NCBI GenBank assembly: GCA_004794785.1
Contig: SJOL01009991.1
Coordinates: forward strand, 68,395 to 132,394
Direction of reading: 5' to 3'
Length of the DNA: 64,000 nucleotides
DNA from: Opisthorchis felineus
Lineage: Eukaryota > Platyhelminthes > Trematoda > Opisthorchiida > Opisthorchiidae
A program made the position numbers and the translations under genes. The notes below the pieces were generated by a model. The model worked only from the letters and a program-made list of their open reading frames with translations, ran no database searches and had not been told where the DNA came from. This document shows, piece by piece, positions 10,827 through 24,500 of the stretch. Within the stretch, counting starts at the first letter, position 1, and each line of letters opens with the position of its first letter.

Positions 10827-12051
10827 ACCCGATGCGACAAAAGGTAGGAAGCATAAAAAATAAAAATGTCCATGTTTTGCGTGCTCAATGACAGCCTAAA
10901 CTACCAACTAAATGGCATGGAATGGACGTTCAGCCGAGTTCATTTTTGGGTCGCATGCTGTTTCTATGTTTCACGAACGACCTGCACGATAAGCCCTTTA
11001 CCCCTGCAGGTTTATCAACTATGGCCTAGGATCCCGGATAGGATTGGGGCGGCCTATGACTGCAAGAAATCTAAAGAATGTTTACAGCTGGTCGTGGAAA
11101 TCCATCCACCGTTCAATTAAGGCCAGTTCAACATCTCCTTATTTGCTACTCTACACCTCAGAAACAAGATAGGTACTCACAAACCCACACCATTCCATGG
11201 GAAAGAAACCTAACCTCGGTAGCTACATACAATGCTGTCTGGACTACGCTCTACACACATGATTTGGCGCAGAAAAAAGCAACAGACTAGTTCGTGATCA
11301 TTGTAACCTACCCTACACAAGACAGCCAGCCACAAAACGCCATAGTCTATAGCGCAGCCTTATCCTAACGTACCAAATCCTGGCTGGCTCATGTCGCCCG
11401 CTGTTTAAATTTGCAGACATTAGACAAACATCGAGGTTATCTGCGGGGAATGGCACGCCATAATAACCCCCTACAATGTCGTCGCCTCTTCCTTCTTCAC
11501 ATCGCCCGATTATGGAATTTACCTACTGATGTTGTGTGTGCGTCCTCCCAGACACCCTCCAGGTAATTGACTGGAAGAACTCCAAGGCACCTTAGTTTTT
11601 GCCTAAAAAACAGCGGCAACTTAACCGCTTACGAATACCTTGCAGAATGACAAAGTCGCATCCAGTGAGTCCAATGAATTCAGTGGCCTTGTTGTGTTAT
11701 GGGGTAGTTTGATAAGTGGCCTTTAGTGCGATAATTGGTAATAGTACAATTCCGACTTTTTTGTTGATTTCGGTGCTCATAGAGCTCCACGGAGCTCCCA
11801 ACCAATTGGAACCACAAACTAACAATGGTGACTTTTGGGGTGTTGGACGCCCAGTCAGCGCCATTTTCAGCCAATGAGAGGTCAGTATATTTAGCGTCCG
11901 TCCACCGGTCCAGCTAGCCGAACGCTGATATCACTGGAGTTTATTTGTAGATATTGTAGCAGCATGATTCCACTTGCATCTTCTGTGCTGTTACCTGTTT
12001 TCGGATTTGTAGTAATATGACCTCTTATTTCCGTGTGTGAATGACATAATC
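10827..12051. other. Upstream region and probable 5' UTR of the RhoGEF gene
   Basis: No gene is recognised between 10827 and about 11880. A weak TATA-like TATATTTA lies near 11887, about 160 bases before the start codon. An in-frame stop (TAA, 12013-12015) precedes the first ATG of the coding exon, which puts the coding start at 12052 unless an acceptor lies just upstream. Trematodes often add a spliced leader in trans, so the promoter could be elsewhere. Confidence 0.3.
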
Positions 12052-12987
12052 ATGGCCGACTCGTCCCTCGAACCAAACTTTTTTGGCGACCAGCCTTCCG
12101 AAATTATTGTGGATCCATCCACTAAATGCCATGATTCTGCGCTTGTCGAGGCCGGCGAAAGTCACGACAAAACTATTATATTTCAGGATGGTGACACAAC
12201 AACACCCGACGATACAGGTCTGTCAAACCAACTTACGGAAGATTGGAAGGCGGACTCGGGCTTACTGGATAACGGTGGCGTTGGGACGTTTTCGGAAGAA
12301 GTAGATTTGGACAACGAGGTGGCTGCTGCATTAGACAAACGAAGGCAACCGTTAATGGAACTCGTTAGTTCCGAAGAGGGATACGTGCGTCGTCTTCGCA
12401 TGGTTAAGGAGTTCTATATACCTATTGTTTCCAGTGCTCGAACTCCCATCACCCCATCCTCTGCGGATGCTGCCACATTACCCGGTGGAAACAGCTTGGT
12501 GAATAATGTGCCACTTCGCGAGTCCCCCGCTACCTTGCCACCTCCACCCACTGTGCCGGATGACCTGGCCGCCCGTTGGCGAATTCTCTGGGGAAATTGG
12601 ATCCAATTGTGCGACTGGCATTCAGCGTTTCTAGAAAAGCTCTCCAGTTTTGTTACCTCCGAACCAGATAAAATACCAAAACTGTTCATTGACTCGCGGT
12701 CACGACTTCGCTCGATATATTCGAAATACTGTGAAAATCATCGTAAGGCAGCGTTAATAGCTGAACAATACCGCGACTATTTTGAGGAATTACGATTGTA
12801 TCTAAATGACAAGGAAGATGTCGTGTCTTATCTCATGCAACCAGTCCAGCGCATTATGAGATACCAGCTACCGATAGCGGAGATCGTCAAATACACCCAG
12901 CGCGCTAGGGTTCCAGAGTTAACCTTATGGAAAAGAGCCTTGGATATAATGAAAGAAATACCCAAAGATACTCAATTAATCCTCGAG
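12052..12987 (+). CDS. RhoGEF exon 1: N-terminus and DH domain
   Basis: Encodes residues 1-312. Start chosen at ATG 12052 (A at -3, G at +4) because the open frame further upstream has only GTG and then a stop at 12013. Residues 1-97 are acidic and polar. The DH begins at about 98 with [12 protein letters not shown] (conserved region 1, including the Glu that contacts the GTPase). A Pro/Ser-rich insertion of about 45 residues (about 125-168) sits in the first loop. The domain resumes with VPDD and CDWHSAF and ends with the conserved helix [10 protein letters not shown]. The Leu normally after YQL is Pro here. The donor GAG|GTAAGT at 12988 leaves phase 0. Confidence 0.93.
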
Positions 12988-15900
12988 GTAAGTTAGTAGG
13001 TTTCGTCTGGTGCTGGTGAGACCCAAATAAGATAACGTCAAGGAAATAATATTTGGCTCTATATTTTATTTACTTTATTGAACGTCTCATATATATTGGT
13101 TGTACAGTGAGCCACATTATTGCCCTGTATGTTGAGGCTTACCCTGGACTCCTAGTTCACATGCACAGCACGCCCTGGGACTCCACCCGGCCGCTCCATA
13201 TCGGTCGAAACGGCAACTGACTACCCATTCGGCAAGCTCTTTGTGAGAATGTTCCAATTCCCACTCTGCTACTCTGTAGTCTTCATCCTCTCTGGGGCTT
13301 CTAGGGCCTCTATTCTGAAACGGAGGGATTGGAGTCCACCAAACTCGGTTGGGTGGTGTCGAAAACGGGAGTAGCAATAACACTGCTAGTCACCATGTGA
13401 TCGGAACTTAAGTGAACGCCAAGCAACTTCCGGTAAACTAAGCACTTTAGTCAAACACGCGTTTACATTTAACCCCGAGGTGCACAGCGAGACGCATCCA
13501 TTGATTTCTCCGTCGATAGCCTCGGTCGCTGACTTATGGTCGCATGCGCTCCACTCTGGATGACGAGTGGCTTAACCTGACGCATTCTTTTCATCCGTGT
13601 TTATCTTCCCTCATTATCAACTAATACACTCGAGTACGGCCCCGGCCAATGCATGTCCAAGTTGCTCATTTTTGCTTTACTCCGTTGCAAAACCTTTTGG
13701 CCTACTTCTGAGTGAATTAGGGAGGGACGTGGTGCTAGTCTACCGCAAGCATTCTAAGGTTTCTACACCTCCAAACACTCAATCAGACAGTGTGAAAAAA
13801 TAATGACGTTAATTATCTGCGACTTTTTGCAGTGTTCGGCCAGGCGAGGGAGTGGGAGTGGGTTCGTGAGGACCCCATGCTGGAAGGCGGACCGCACCAA
13901 CAGCATCCAAACTCTTCGATCTCTTTCACACCTGTTTGCCAATTCACATGTGCACCTTGCGGTTTGTGTCTTTCTGAAGGAGGCATGGAACACAACACTC
14001 GTCTCGGCTGGCGATGTTTAGGCATGCGCAGCACTTGGTCGGACCACCGCTGTTGATGGTGCTGGATGTGTTCTGCGACTGAAGCACCTGCTGTACAATG
14101 AGATAGCCGTTTCCCAATTTTCTCGTTACGAATTCGTTTGCTCGACCTGCTCCTAACAACACTTTTGAGACATCGATGGTAAAACCCCAGAAAAGCCTCA
14201 CATCATGTGTCCGGGGAGTCCCTGTCTCACATCAACATAACAATACAGTCCTTAATGTAGCCTGATACATGTGACCCTTGGGACCCAGTGATGTCTTTTT
14301 GACGCCACAGGTCACGCGAATTGGCAAACGTGATTTGGGACCTAATGCACCCAATACAACTTACGAGGTATGTAAACTTTTCCACAACCTGTAGTGCTTT
14401 CACGTGAATTGAAAGGGGCTTGTTAAGAGATTACATGTCCGGAAGCATGGCCTTTCACTGTGAAGGCGCAAGATCCATGCCGAAAGATGGTATGATGATT
14501 GTCAGATTATTCGATGGCTTGTGGCACAGCGCCTGCTTGAGCTATCCACTCCCCTCCACTTTCACTTACCACAAAAGCTAGCACCCTGGTGGTTTGTGGC
14601 TGCTTCGGAGGAATGGGGATCTGGTGATCTCCACAGCCTGGTTGGACACGCTGCAAGATATGGCTGTTAATCGATGCCAGTGACTTTATTGTCCGTTTGT
14701 CCGTTGCCCGAATGTGTGTCTGGAGGTGTAGGCACCTCGGAATGATTGTGGCGGGCTAGCACCAATTTCCTTTTTCACAACAAAGCTCTCGACTAGATCG
14801 TTGTCGTACGTCAGCGAAGCATCAGTGTTGAACACTGATGTTACGATGTCGATGGTGGTGTTTCGGAGGACCGCTGAGCCTGTGATTCTGTGGTTAAGGC
14901 GCGAACTTACGGATCGAAAGGTCTGTGATCTGAACTCAACCCCGGTATCTCGATTGATATCTGGTTATGGGCGACTTGGCTGTATCTCGGTTGTCGTGCT
15001 TTCCTCAGGTGACGTGGCAGTTAGGCGCCGGAAGTGCGTTACGTTTGAACGAATAATGTCGACAAATGATTTCAGAGGACCGTTCTGGTTAGCTTACTTC
15101 TGCCACTAACTCTATCGACTTCGCAAACGAATGCGTCTTAGCTCACGTGATGAACACATCTAGCAAGACTAACTGGTTACATGATCGTATTTTTCCGTCA
15201 CACATAGTGGTATGGCGTCCGTTTTCCTATTTGCCTGTCACTCGGAACAATAAGTGAGGTTGCATGCGTTTTGCGCAGAGGAGCTCGTGCCCTGTACCTT
15301 GTGTTAACCTTAGGTGATAAGACTGGACGATGGACAGGAGAGGGGCATTCTTAAAGCCATCAGCATCTGTCTGGTAGCCCACAATTGCCAATTCAAGTTG
15401 AGCTCCACTGTGCATGTAAAGGGTAATCTGGTGGCCCGAGCCACTCATGGGACGCATCCTGGACATACACAACTCAGCTAGCTCCATGCTATAGCGGTCA
15501 CAGATAGTCACCTTCAGCACCGTTGTGGGCTTCGCATTCCGAAGAGTCCGGAGTGTTAGTGTGGGTCAGTTGCAGATGAACACACGAAATACCCGTAAGT
15601 AGAATGGAATGGAGTGTGATAAATCATCGCTCCAAACAAGACATTACAAGGTACTACAACTTACATGAGGTCCCAAATTATCAGATGTTGCCCCGGCACA
15701 TGGTCACTGTTTCAGTGCCGCACTGATCGTGCGGGCTGTACTGTCTGGAACTCAGTTCCTCAAGATTCAACCATTCCAGGAAGGCCAATGGGGAGCAACC
15801 CGACGAAGAACAGCGAGTCCCTGTCATGCGAGAAATAATGTTACGAGGCGGTCTGAGGGTAAAGTTGTATTGCCCTCCATGAAGGCAGCAAGGCGTTTCT

Positions 15901-18900
15901 TTCAGGCGTCCAGCAGCAAGCAGCGTTGCTGCTTCCAGAAAAGGTCAGCCTTAAGAACTGCACACGCCGGTCACCCAACGTTTGACTGTGACCGACGGTG
16001 CATTATAAAATGCGGTAGAAATGCTTTGAGCATCAGAGTCAGGTGCTGCTCAAAAGGCACCTGCTGTGCGCAGCCGCATTAAGAGCGGAGCAGTAATGTC
16101 TTACTCCCTGCGTCCTCGGGCCAGCCCAGCCCCTTGCAGCCAAGTGCCTCAGACCGTTGATTCATTTGCTCCAGGAAGGCTTCCTCAAGAGAACCCTAAC
16201 AACCGCTGTTTCGTGGTTCAGACTTTTGAGTCTGAGGCTAGGGATAGGATCTCCGAACAAAACCCTACATCTTTCCAGAGCCTTGTGAGTCCGACTTGAG
16301 TCAAAGGCTCAAAGAGCAGTTTGGTTGACCCCTTACAACAGTCTGTGGAAGGACGCAACGAGCCGGAATGGAACATCAACACCAGCCCACCGTCAGCAAC
16401 AGAAATCCAGCTTGAAACCTCATTCTTCGAACGCGATAAGGCATGCGGCCCGGATGGTCTGCACCCCACATTTTTCAAAGAAGGTAGTGAGGTCATGATT
16501 AATAGTCTGATAACTCAGCTTTGGAAGATGTAGAACGAAAACAGAATACTAGTGCAGTAGAGCGCCTCGACTTACTGTAGGTGTCCCTTCTAAATCTATA
16601 TCCTTGATGATGACACTGTGCGAAATCATGTGGGCGCTAACGAATATACAGCAAGCTTTCGCCTGAGTTCACCACCTTCTGTGGTGTAAGGCAAGATTGT
16701 CCTCTCTCATCATTCCTCTCCAACTTTGTTATTGATGTGCTACTTGAAATTCTTCTGTCTGCCTCTGATCGAAATGCTCCCGGAGCGTTCGTTCGCAAAC
16801 GTATGCAAACGACAATGCTCTGCTTAGTTCAGACCCTTCAAAGATGCAAGTCATTTTAAATCTAACTAATTATGCCGCACGTTTTGGTGTGCGCTTTACA
16901 CGTGCAAAGTGTAAATTGCTGCTACAAGACTGGGTGGGATCAAACCCAAACCTTCTGCTTGCAGATGGGCCAATCGACGTAGCAGCTAAATTTGTTTACA
17001 TGGGTAGTTGTATAAGTTCAGGTAGATTGGCTGGAGATGAGATTACTTATGTGAATAGGGAATGCCAGGTGATCTTTTACCAACCTTCGACACCTATGAC
17101 CCATCGGTGTACCCGAAGCATTGGTCGGGTTCGGTGGGAACATCAGATTAGAAATTCTGAGGTACGTCGGATTGTTTTAGGAAAAAGAAGCCCCCACGTT
17201 GGATGAGTTACTCACGCTCCACGGAAAGGTGGACGACCTACAACCTGGCAACGAAATATGAAAACACTAACCAGTAAACTGAGTCGGGTTGACAATTGTC
17301 GTCTCTCTGGATAGGGACCCCGGGACCCAGCACACCAATGTTCACTGGAAATGGTAAACATGGCTCAATCAATTAGTAAGTGACACTAGCTCCTGTCTAG
17401 GTCCGGGCGCCCCGGCAGTATCCCAGCCCACGTACAACCATGATACAGTTGCGCTGGTGTCTCAAAGATGTCGCCTTCAATATATAACTTCCCAGTTTCC
17501 AGAACTAACTGATAATGCCATCGCCTCCAATGTTTGGCTACATCTCCTCTGCTCTCCTATTTTCCGATGACCGAAATTGTAGGAGCTGGAACCAGCGTAC
17601 GCTAATAAACTGAACTGAACTGGACAGGTACAACCGTCCCGTCGTGGAAATGCATCTTGGTCTCCAGCCACAGCCTTCGGTCTTTCCACACTCTTCCAAA
17701 AGTGCCGCACACGGCATGGTGGAATCTTAGCTCACGGTCTGCCATGCAAGCCGAAGACAGCATGGGCTAAGGTACTGGTAGGCTGTCCAAGCGTAGACAG
17801 GAGTAGTCGAGAAGCCAGGGAAAGTTCGAATCACGGACCTTCTGGGCCACTGAGCTCTCTCATCACACAACGGTCTTTGTTATTTTACTCAGGTAACTTG
17901 TGTTGACTTCAGGGTGTGGTGTCTCTTGGATAAATTGAAGCTTATGGCAAGTGACAACCTCGGATCTATCTTGTCTGGAGTTCGTATCCCGGAAATGGAA
18001 GTTGTTGGTATTATCTCAGAAACTTACTGTCCACTTTAATATCGTTACTCATCTTTGAGCATTTCCAGCACCTGACTACAAAGGTTCTGCGGAGCGAACA
18101 TATCGTTCACTACTTTTAGTTGGTTAGTTTGAGTCGCCTGCACAAGGGACACTATTTCTGTGAGTTTTCCTTCACACGGTCTTGCTTGCTTCACTGTCCG
18201 GAAGTTTTTTATGAATCTTTAGATTTCCCCTCAATATTGGTCCTTGCAGGTCGTCAACCAATGATTCGGTGAATCCATCGCGAGGTTCATGTTCCCTGGA
18301 TTATATTTTGTTCCGAAATGCAAAGTTAAACACTACATCTCAGGTTGTCCCCAGATATCTTTTGCACCAAAGGGTTGTGGTCAGTCCAGAGCAATTCGAA
18401 TTCTTTCGTTGCCCGTACTCGGACCTCTTCTTCAACCTCCTTCGTAGTTGAATAACTACATTATGTCCCGTTCAACAGACGTGAAACGCTTCCTACCGAT
18501 GGCGGCTAATCGTCTGTCCACTGCTTGAGGGCAACTGCTCTTGCTACATCTGACACGTCAATTTCAAAGCGGAACTGTTATGTGAAGTCCTGAAGTTTAA
18601 CACTGGGTTATCTATTATATCTTTCAACTCCTGAAAGCCCCATGGGAGATATCGGCCCACTGAAATTAATCCCCTTTCCGAGACATTTCATGCAGTGCTT
18701 CAGCCAGTTTTGCAGTTCCCTGGCATGCTGTTGATAATACATCGTAAAGTCTGGCAAATTCCTGACGGCGTTCATTAGACCGGTAATCGGTTGTTTCTAA
18801 GAGTTCAAGGCTTGTTTATCCACTGAGATGCTGTTGCTCGACAGGCAGTCTCGCACATCCACTTCCGGCCTCACGAAGTCGCGTTTACCCAGTTTAGCTT

Positions 18901-21468
18901 CTGTACTCGCTTGCCTTGGCTTTCGGAGGACGAATATAGGGTGTCCTTGGTGTTCGCGCACGTTGTGGATAATGATCTCACTATCGTCCGCGTAGACCAC
19001 TAAAGTGGTGGTGGGTCGCCCAGACTTTCATCCATTTCACACTAAATTGTGATGAGTACGCCTATCCACAAGACAGCGGTGCTTAGCGTAATGCCGTCAG
19101 AGCAGCCTACGTTTTTGAGGAATAAGCCTCCACACATGTTCCGGCCCCCAACCTGGAAGACCAGGAGACTTAGTCAGACCTCTACGCATTGACCAACGTT
19201 TTATGAGAGGCTCTGTCAGTGTCACATATATTCCCAGTATAGTTCAATCGGCTTGGAAATGAGCATACCGTCACACCACGGTAAGGTCCAGTGTCTTAAC
19301 GGTAGAGCTCTTTTGTGCTAGTGTAAGTGTAAAATCCAAATCTGAGTCGCACATGAAGTACCCAGGCATTTCGTAATCGCTTTCATAATCCTCTGCTGGG
19401 TCAAAGGTTGACTGGGCTTGTGCTACTCTGAATTGAGCTTGGAGAACAACACTCTCCCGGGCTAACGGTTATTCGGCGTGCGCAATAGACCAAACCATTC
19501 TGGCTTTGGATGCTCGCCATGTGCCTTGATTGAAGTCTCTGCTGCACGCACGAACACTGACCTCATTGTGGTTCGCTAATACGTAGGGCATTCTAGCACC
19601 GGAAGGACTGTAAACTTGTGGTCAATGCAACTTCTACCAGGTCGAAATCCCGCTTACTGCTCTTGAGTCAAAGTTTCACGGGCAATCACAAGGGACCAAG
19701 AACAAGTGACTAGAGTTTCAAAATAATAATTAAAATAATCGTTCAGTTGTGGCACCCATTCGGTGCCTAGATGCCATGCCAACGCAGGGAGGCACGAGGG
19801 CTGGGATACTGCCAGGTTGCCCAACCCTAGACAGGAGCATTTGAGATGCTGAGGTTCGAACCACGGACCTTCCGGTCCGTAAGCTGGTGCCCTAACCACT
19901 GAGTTACCTCGAGCTCTGACTAGAGTTTAGCTACGACTGGAGTCAAGCCGGCAACCCTGTGATTACAGGAATACACCCCGTTCTGAAAACGGACACTTAC
20001 CTATTCTCGTTCGTTTGACCCAGTCTCCTTTTCTCGAACGGGGGTAAATGGATCAGATAAACTTGGACTGAGGGCTTCATCCACATGTTTGAAGAATGCT
20101 GGTGAGAGGTCTTTCGGACCAGGAGCTCGGTGACGCTTAAGAGAAGATGTGAAGTCATAGACCTCTGATACCGCGGGAGTTCCAGTTCCACCGTCCAGCG
20201 TTCGGGAATCCGGCTTAGTGGCAGCAGGTGTGTACGAGAATCGTTTAAGTTGCTTGGTTCGGCGGTTGATGCGTCCTTCTTTATTACAGGGGGCTGCGCC
20301 AGTTTGGTCCTTGATCGTCTCACTCACAGGCGGTTTTCAAGCACTGGCCAAATCATCTTAGGGTATTAAGGCATTCTTCCGTTCCTCCATTTCCTTAGTC
20401 TTCCGTGTCCACTAGGCTTCACGCTTAGCGCGCGTTCGCTGCGTTTCACTTGAAGTCTGATAATTCACCGAGTTGAACTGTGATGGCGACCGTCGGGAAC
20501 TGTTCTCCGAGACTAAAGCAGTGCCACTGTTCTGTGTGATATTCAGTGCTTTAGTAGAACTTGCAGTGCAGTGCCGCAGACGAAAATTCCTGCACTGCAC
20601 AAGAATGTGGTGGTCTCGTTCCCGTGTGAGTTGACATCGGACGGCAAAGCAATTTGAAGAGTCCAGGAGGCGATTCTGTTAAATTCGTTTATTTCTGGGG
20701 TCTGCTAGCCTCAGTTACTGTGTGAGTTGCCCGCTCCTTGTGTGGCCCAGAAGAACGACGAGAGAACCTGCTCCAGACTATTGCATGGTCAGAATCCATG
20801 CAAGGGTCCCAACAGAAGCGACAGTAATTTATCGGTCCACGCCATAGTATGATCGTTTTGGGTCCGTGGCTGACACGCTGTTGGAGGATCCCACGTAACA
20901 AGACGATTTGGGTCATTTCATACAACATAAAAACAGTGTTCCGTCAGTACACAACTGAAGTAGTCGTTCACCGTTGTCGATATTTATCGTGTTCAGTCCA
21001 ACTTGACCACCCAATTAAGTCTCAGATGCGCTAAGTCTTCCCACCTGTGCATTCAGATCTCCGGCAACCACAACGACGTATTAGCCTTTATTCCACCATG
21101 ATGGGGCACTCAAAGCCTCGTAGAAGTTATATGTGATGGTGTCAGGGTTGTAGTTGGTTTGAACGTAAGCTCACATGATGAACCAGCAACGACCAAATTC
21201 CCGCTCCTGCGACCATTACGCGGACGCATGCCAGACGAATTGCATAAATGCGACTATCAGCGGATACCCGGTCAAGCGATAATCCTTCCGTCCGTGTTAT
21301 GTTTCGATCACGCAGCGAGCAAACGATAATATTCGTGGACTGTGACGATATTCTATCCCCAGCCATGTTGCCCGATCCTGACTCCTAGTACGGCGAATAG
21401 TAAGAAGACGAAAACCTTGGACACAACTTTAATGCTCCGAACAACAGGCGATAACGTAAAAATGACAA

Positions 21469-21509
<41 letters not shown>

Positions 21510-24500
21510 ATAGTTTGACCTTTAAAATATGCCAGAAGTTCGTTAGCACACACAAAGATACAGAGTTTTTGGGGATATTGATATCCCCAACAGTCCGGTG
21601 ACTTAGGATGATGCTGACCCATGAGCAGCCTGCTGCAGCGGCTCTTGGTCGCCAGAGATTCACAGCTGGAAGCGGCTGAAGAGTGGTGGGAAAGCTAACC
21701 TAATGAATTCCTGGTCCTGATACGCACCACACATCAATTTCAAGCTAGTGTGGTGTGTGAGCCAAAGCAGCCTTTATCCTGCTTGCCAGCCAGAGGCTGT
21801 CGATATCGACTGATTTGCGGATATCGGGGCCAAGATCTCGTCGTCAGCTCTAACGAGTGGGTCGACAAGGTAATAGTTATCAGGGGTTTGGGGAGAGGGA
21901 GCAGAAAAAATGTGAAGTAGAAAGAAAGGAGACGTCATCAGCAACACATCTTCGCTTACCCGCTCTACTGTTTGCGGCAATCAGGGCGATCGAACTGCTG
22001 ACACCATGCGACGGTCGATCCGGCATAACAGTGTTTTATGGTTGTAGGACTCATGATTGCACGCGGGCCGGGATACTGCCCGGGCACCCAAACCTAAACG
22101 GGTGGATGATTAGAACTATTAACCAAAGCCTTTGGTTCAAAAGGCTGACCACAAGACGAAAAGTGGTAGTGCATGACAGTTTTGTTGAAGAAACAGTCAC
22201 TATAAGTATTCGAACCACCAACCTGGAAAATCGCTAGATTATGTTGGTTAGACCTCTAAGCACTAACCAACTTTGTATAATAGAATCTACGCCTGTCACA
22301 CGAACTCTCCCCAGGATTTCCCATTGGGTCAGGTAGGCACACAAACCGTCGCACAATGTTAAGGTTCCTTTTCTAGGTGGCGAAAAACCAATTGATCAAT
22401 TAACGTGATCGACCGTTACCCAATACAATGACCCATATGTAAGTTAGATCGATGTGTTCGGACTATTTCGTCTCAAGACCACTGTGCAACCATTTGAAAT
22501 ACTTTGACTGTGTGTCTGGAGGACATCTTAATGAATGATACTATATCTCTGTTCGAGGACAGCCATTGGGGTCACGGTTCGTAGACATTAGTGTTTTTGT
22601 CCATCTTGTAATAGTGTATCCCAGATGTTCCGAATGAGGTCGAGTTCCAAAGTACGATCTGACCACTCTTGCTTGTGAGATAAGGGTTGTTCACTGCTTC
22701 ATCATTTTGTGGGGGCGAGATGGCTCAGTGGTTAGAGCGCGAATTTACTGACCGGAAGGTCTTTGGTTCGAACCCGACCTCTGCCTCTCGACTTCCCCTG
22801 TCTAGGCTTGGGCAACCTGGAAGTATCCCAGCCCTCGTGCTTCCTTCGGGTGGCATGGCAGCTAGGCACCGAAAGGATGTTACGGCTGAACGACTATCAT
22901 TGTCTTATTATCATTTTGTAGTTCCACCTCTATACTCTCCTTACCTCTAGGTAAGGAGAATAGACCCAGCGTCTTAATGTATATATGGGGTCTTTGCTGC
23001 AGTCGAGTATTGTTAATTTACTCATTCCATAGGCTGATGGGACATCTTCAACCAAGAGATAGATTCTATCGTTATTTTCTCTACGGAGACTGCGAAGATG
23101 TCATGCCATTGAGGGTTCTGTTTTTTGGTCCATCCAATTAGAATTTTTTAATCTCTAAAGATGACAACTCCGTTGACGATTCCAGATGACATGATTCTCC
23201 GTTCAAGGTCAGCGGTGTTAGATCTGACGGAGGTCATGTCGTTCATCATTTGTCCTGTTTTCAGGGTACTTCAGCACGTCCTTTCCGTTTATTGAAGCCA
23301 GTGGTACTTTATGTTTATGGGTAGTGTTTCTGGCTTGTTTCCATCACTCCGCAATGATCACTCATATGTTGAAATCTCTGCCCATCATCATCATCATCAT
23401 CGTCAGATGTAAGAACCGCGTACTTGCCGTACAGTGGTTCTAGCTGCCACAGTTTCGTTCACTGATGATTTGAGGAGATGGGGTAGCGGTAGCTGATATA
23501 ACTGATGCCTAAGTAGAGGGTTGTCAGTGGACTTTCCGTTGGGGAGATTGAGGGGAGCTATACATTCAAGGCAACAGCCTGGATGCATGAGCGCCATTGA
23601 GGGCGCGATCGGGCCATGTCTGACAATGTCTCTAGCCATTGATGTGTCCCGTCTCGGGGCCTCCATCCAGCACTGACGTGCCATCACTGTTAGTCTTCAG
23701 CATATTTATGACCTTGTTCATCTCATGTGTACTGCCAGCACTCATTCGAGTTCTTCCACGGCCTATCCTAAGTTGCGCTTCGGCCCATATGTATTTCTCT
23801 AATATACGCAAAGGGGTGAAAAATTCACTTGATGTATAACCTTTACTTGCCTCTTAATCCGGCTAAATAACCCCCTTTGATGAATCCTGGACACTAATTA
23901 ACCTCGCTTGTTGGTTCCGTTTTGTAGACATACACACACACACAAACGAAGCACATTTTGCTTTAGCTTTTCTCTTCATCGTCATCATTGTTGCCCTCAT
24001 CACCCTCGTCATCATTGCCATAGTCAGCAGCATTAATATTTCACTGCCATACAACCACATCGCTTGTGTATTTATGACGCTCGGTCACAAAAACCAACCC
24101 TGATATGATAGCACTGACATGCGGCAAACTCGATGGGTTTAAATCTTACCGTTCATGCCATTTTCTTATTACAGTAGCCTGTTAGAACACTGAATCAGGC
24201 AGGAAGCAGTTTTTTCGGAAGGACTTTCGGCCTTTTGATTTCCCGTACTTGGGCTCGGAGAAATCAGTTTTACCAAATATGGAGTCTTCCTTGTCAAAAA
24301 TTTTTTTTTACTTTCTTCAGATAACGCTCAGAAACAGGCTAGTGTACTTGGTCTGTGTGGTCGACATTATTTTATCTTTTGATGTGCCAAATTCGAATGG
24401 ACTATCACTACCTGACATCGGCGGTCAGGTAAACAGTCAATGAGTACACCTAGGCTTCTGTTATTCTACCGCGTTGTGACTTACACATCTGGTCATGTAA

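Noticed and set aside
12037..12051. GTG at 12037 as the RhoGEF start
   Set aside because: Eukaryotic initiation at GTG is unlikely; ATG at 12052 is in frame, has a good context, and an in-frame stop lies at 12013.
22687..22950. 87-codon ORF with a coherent peptide
   Set aside because: It is a read-through of the tRNA-derived SINE; similar peptides arise from the copies at 19719 and 35579.
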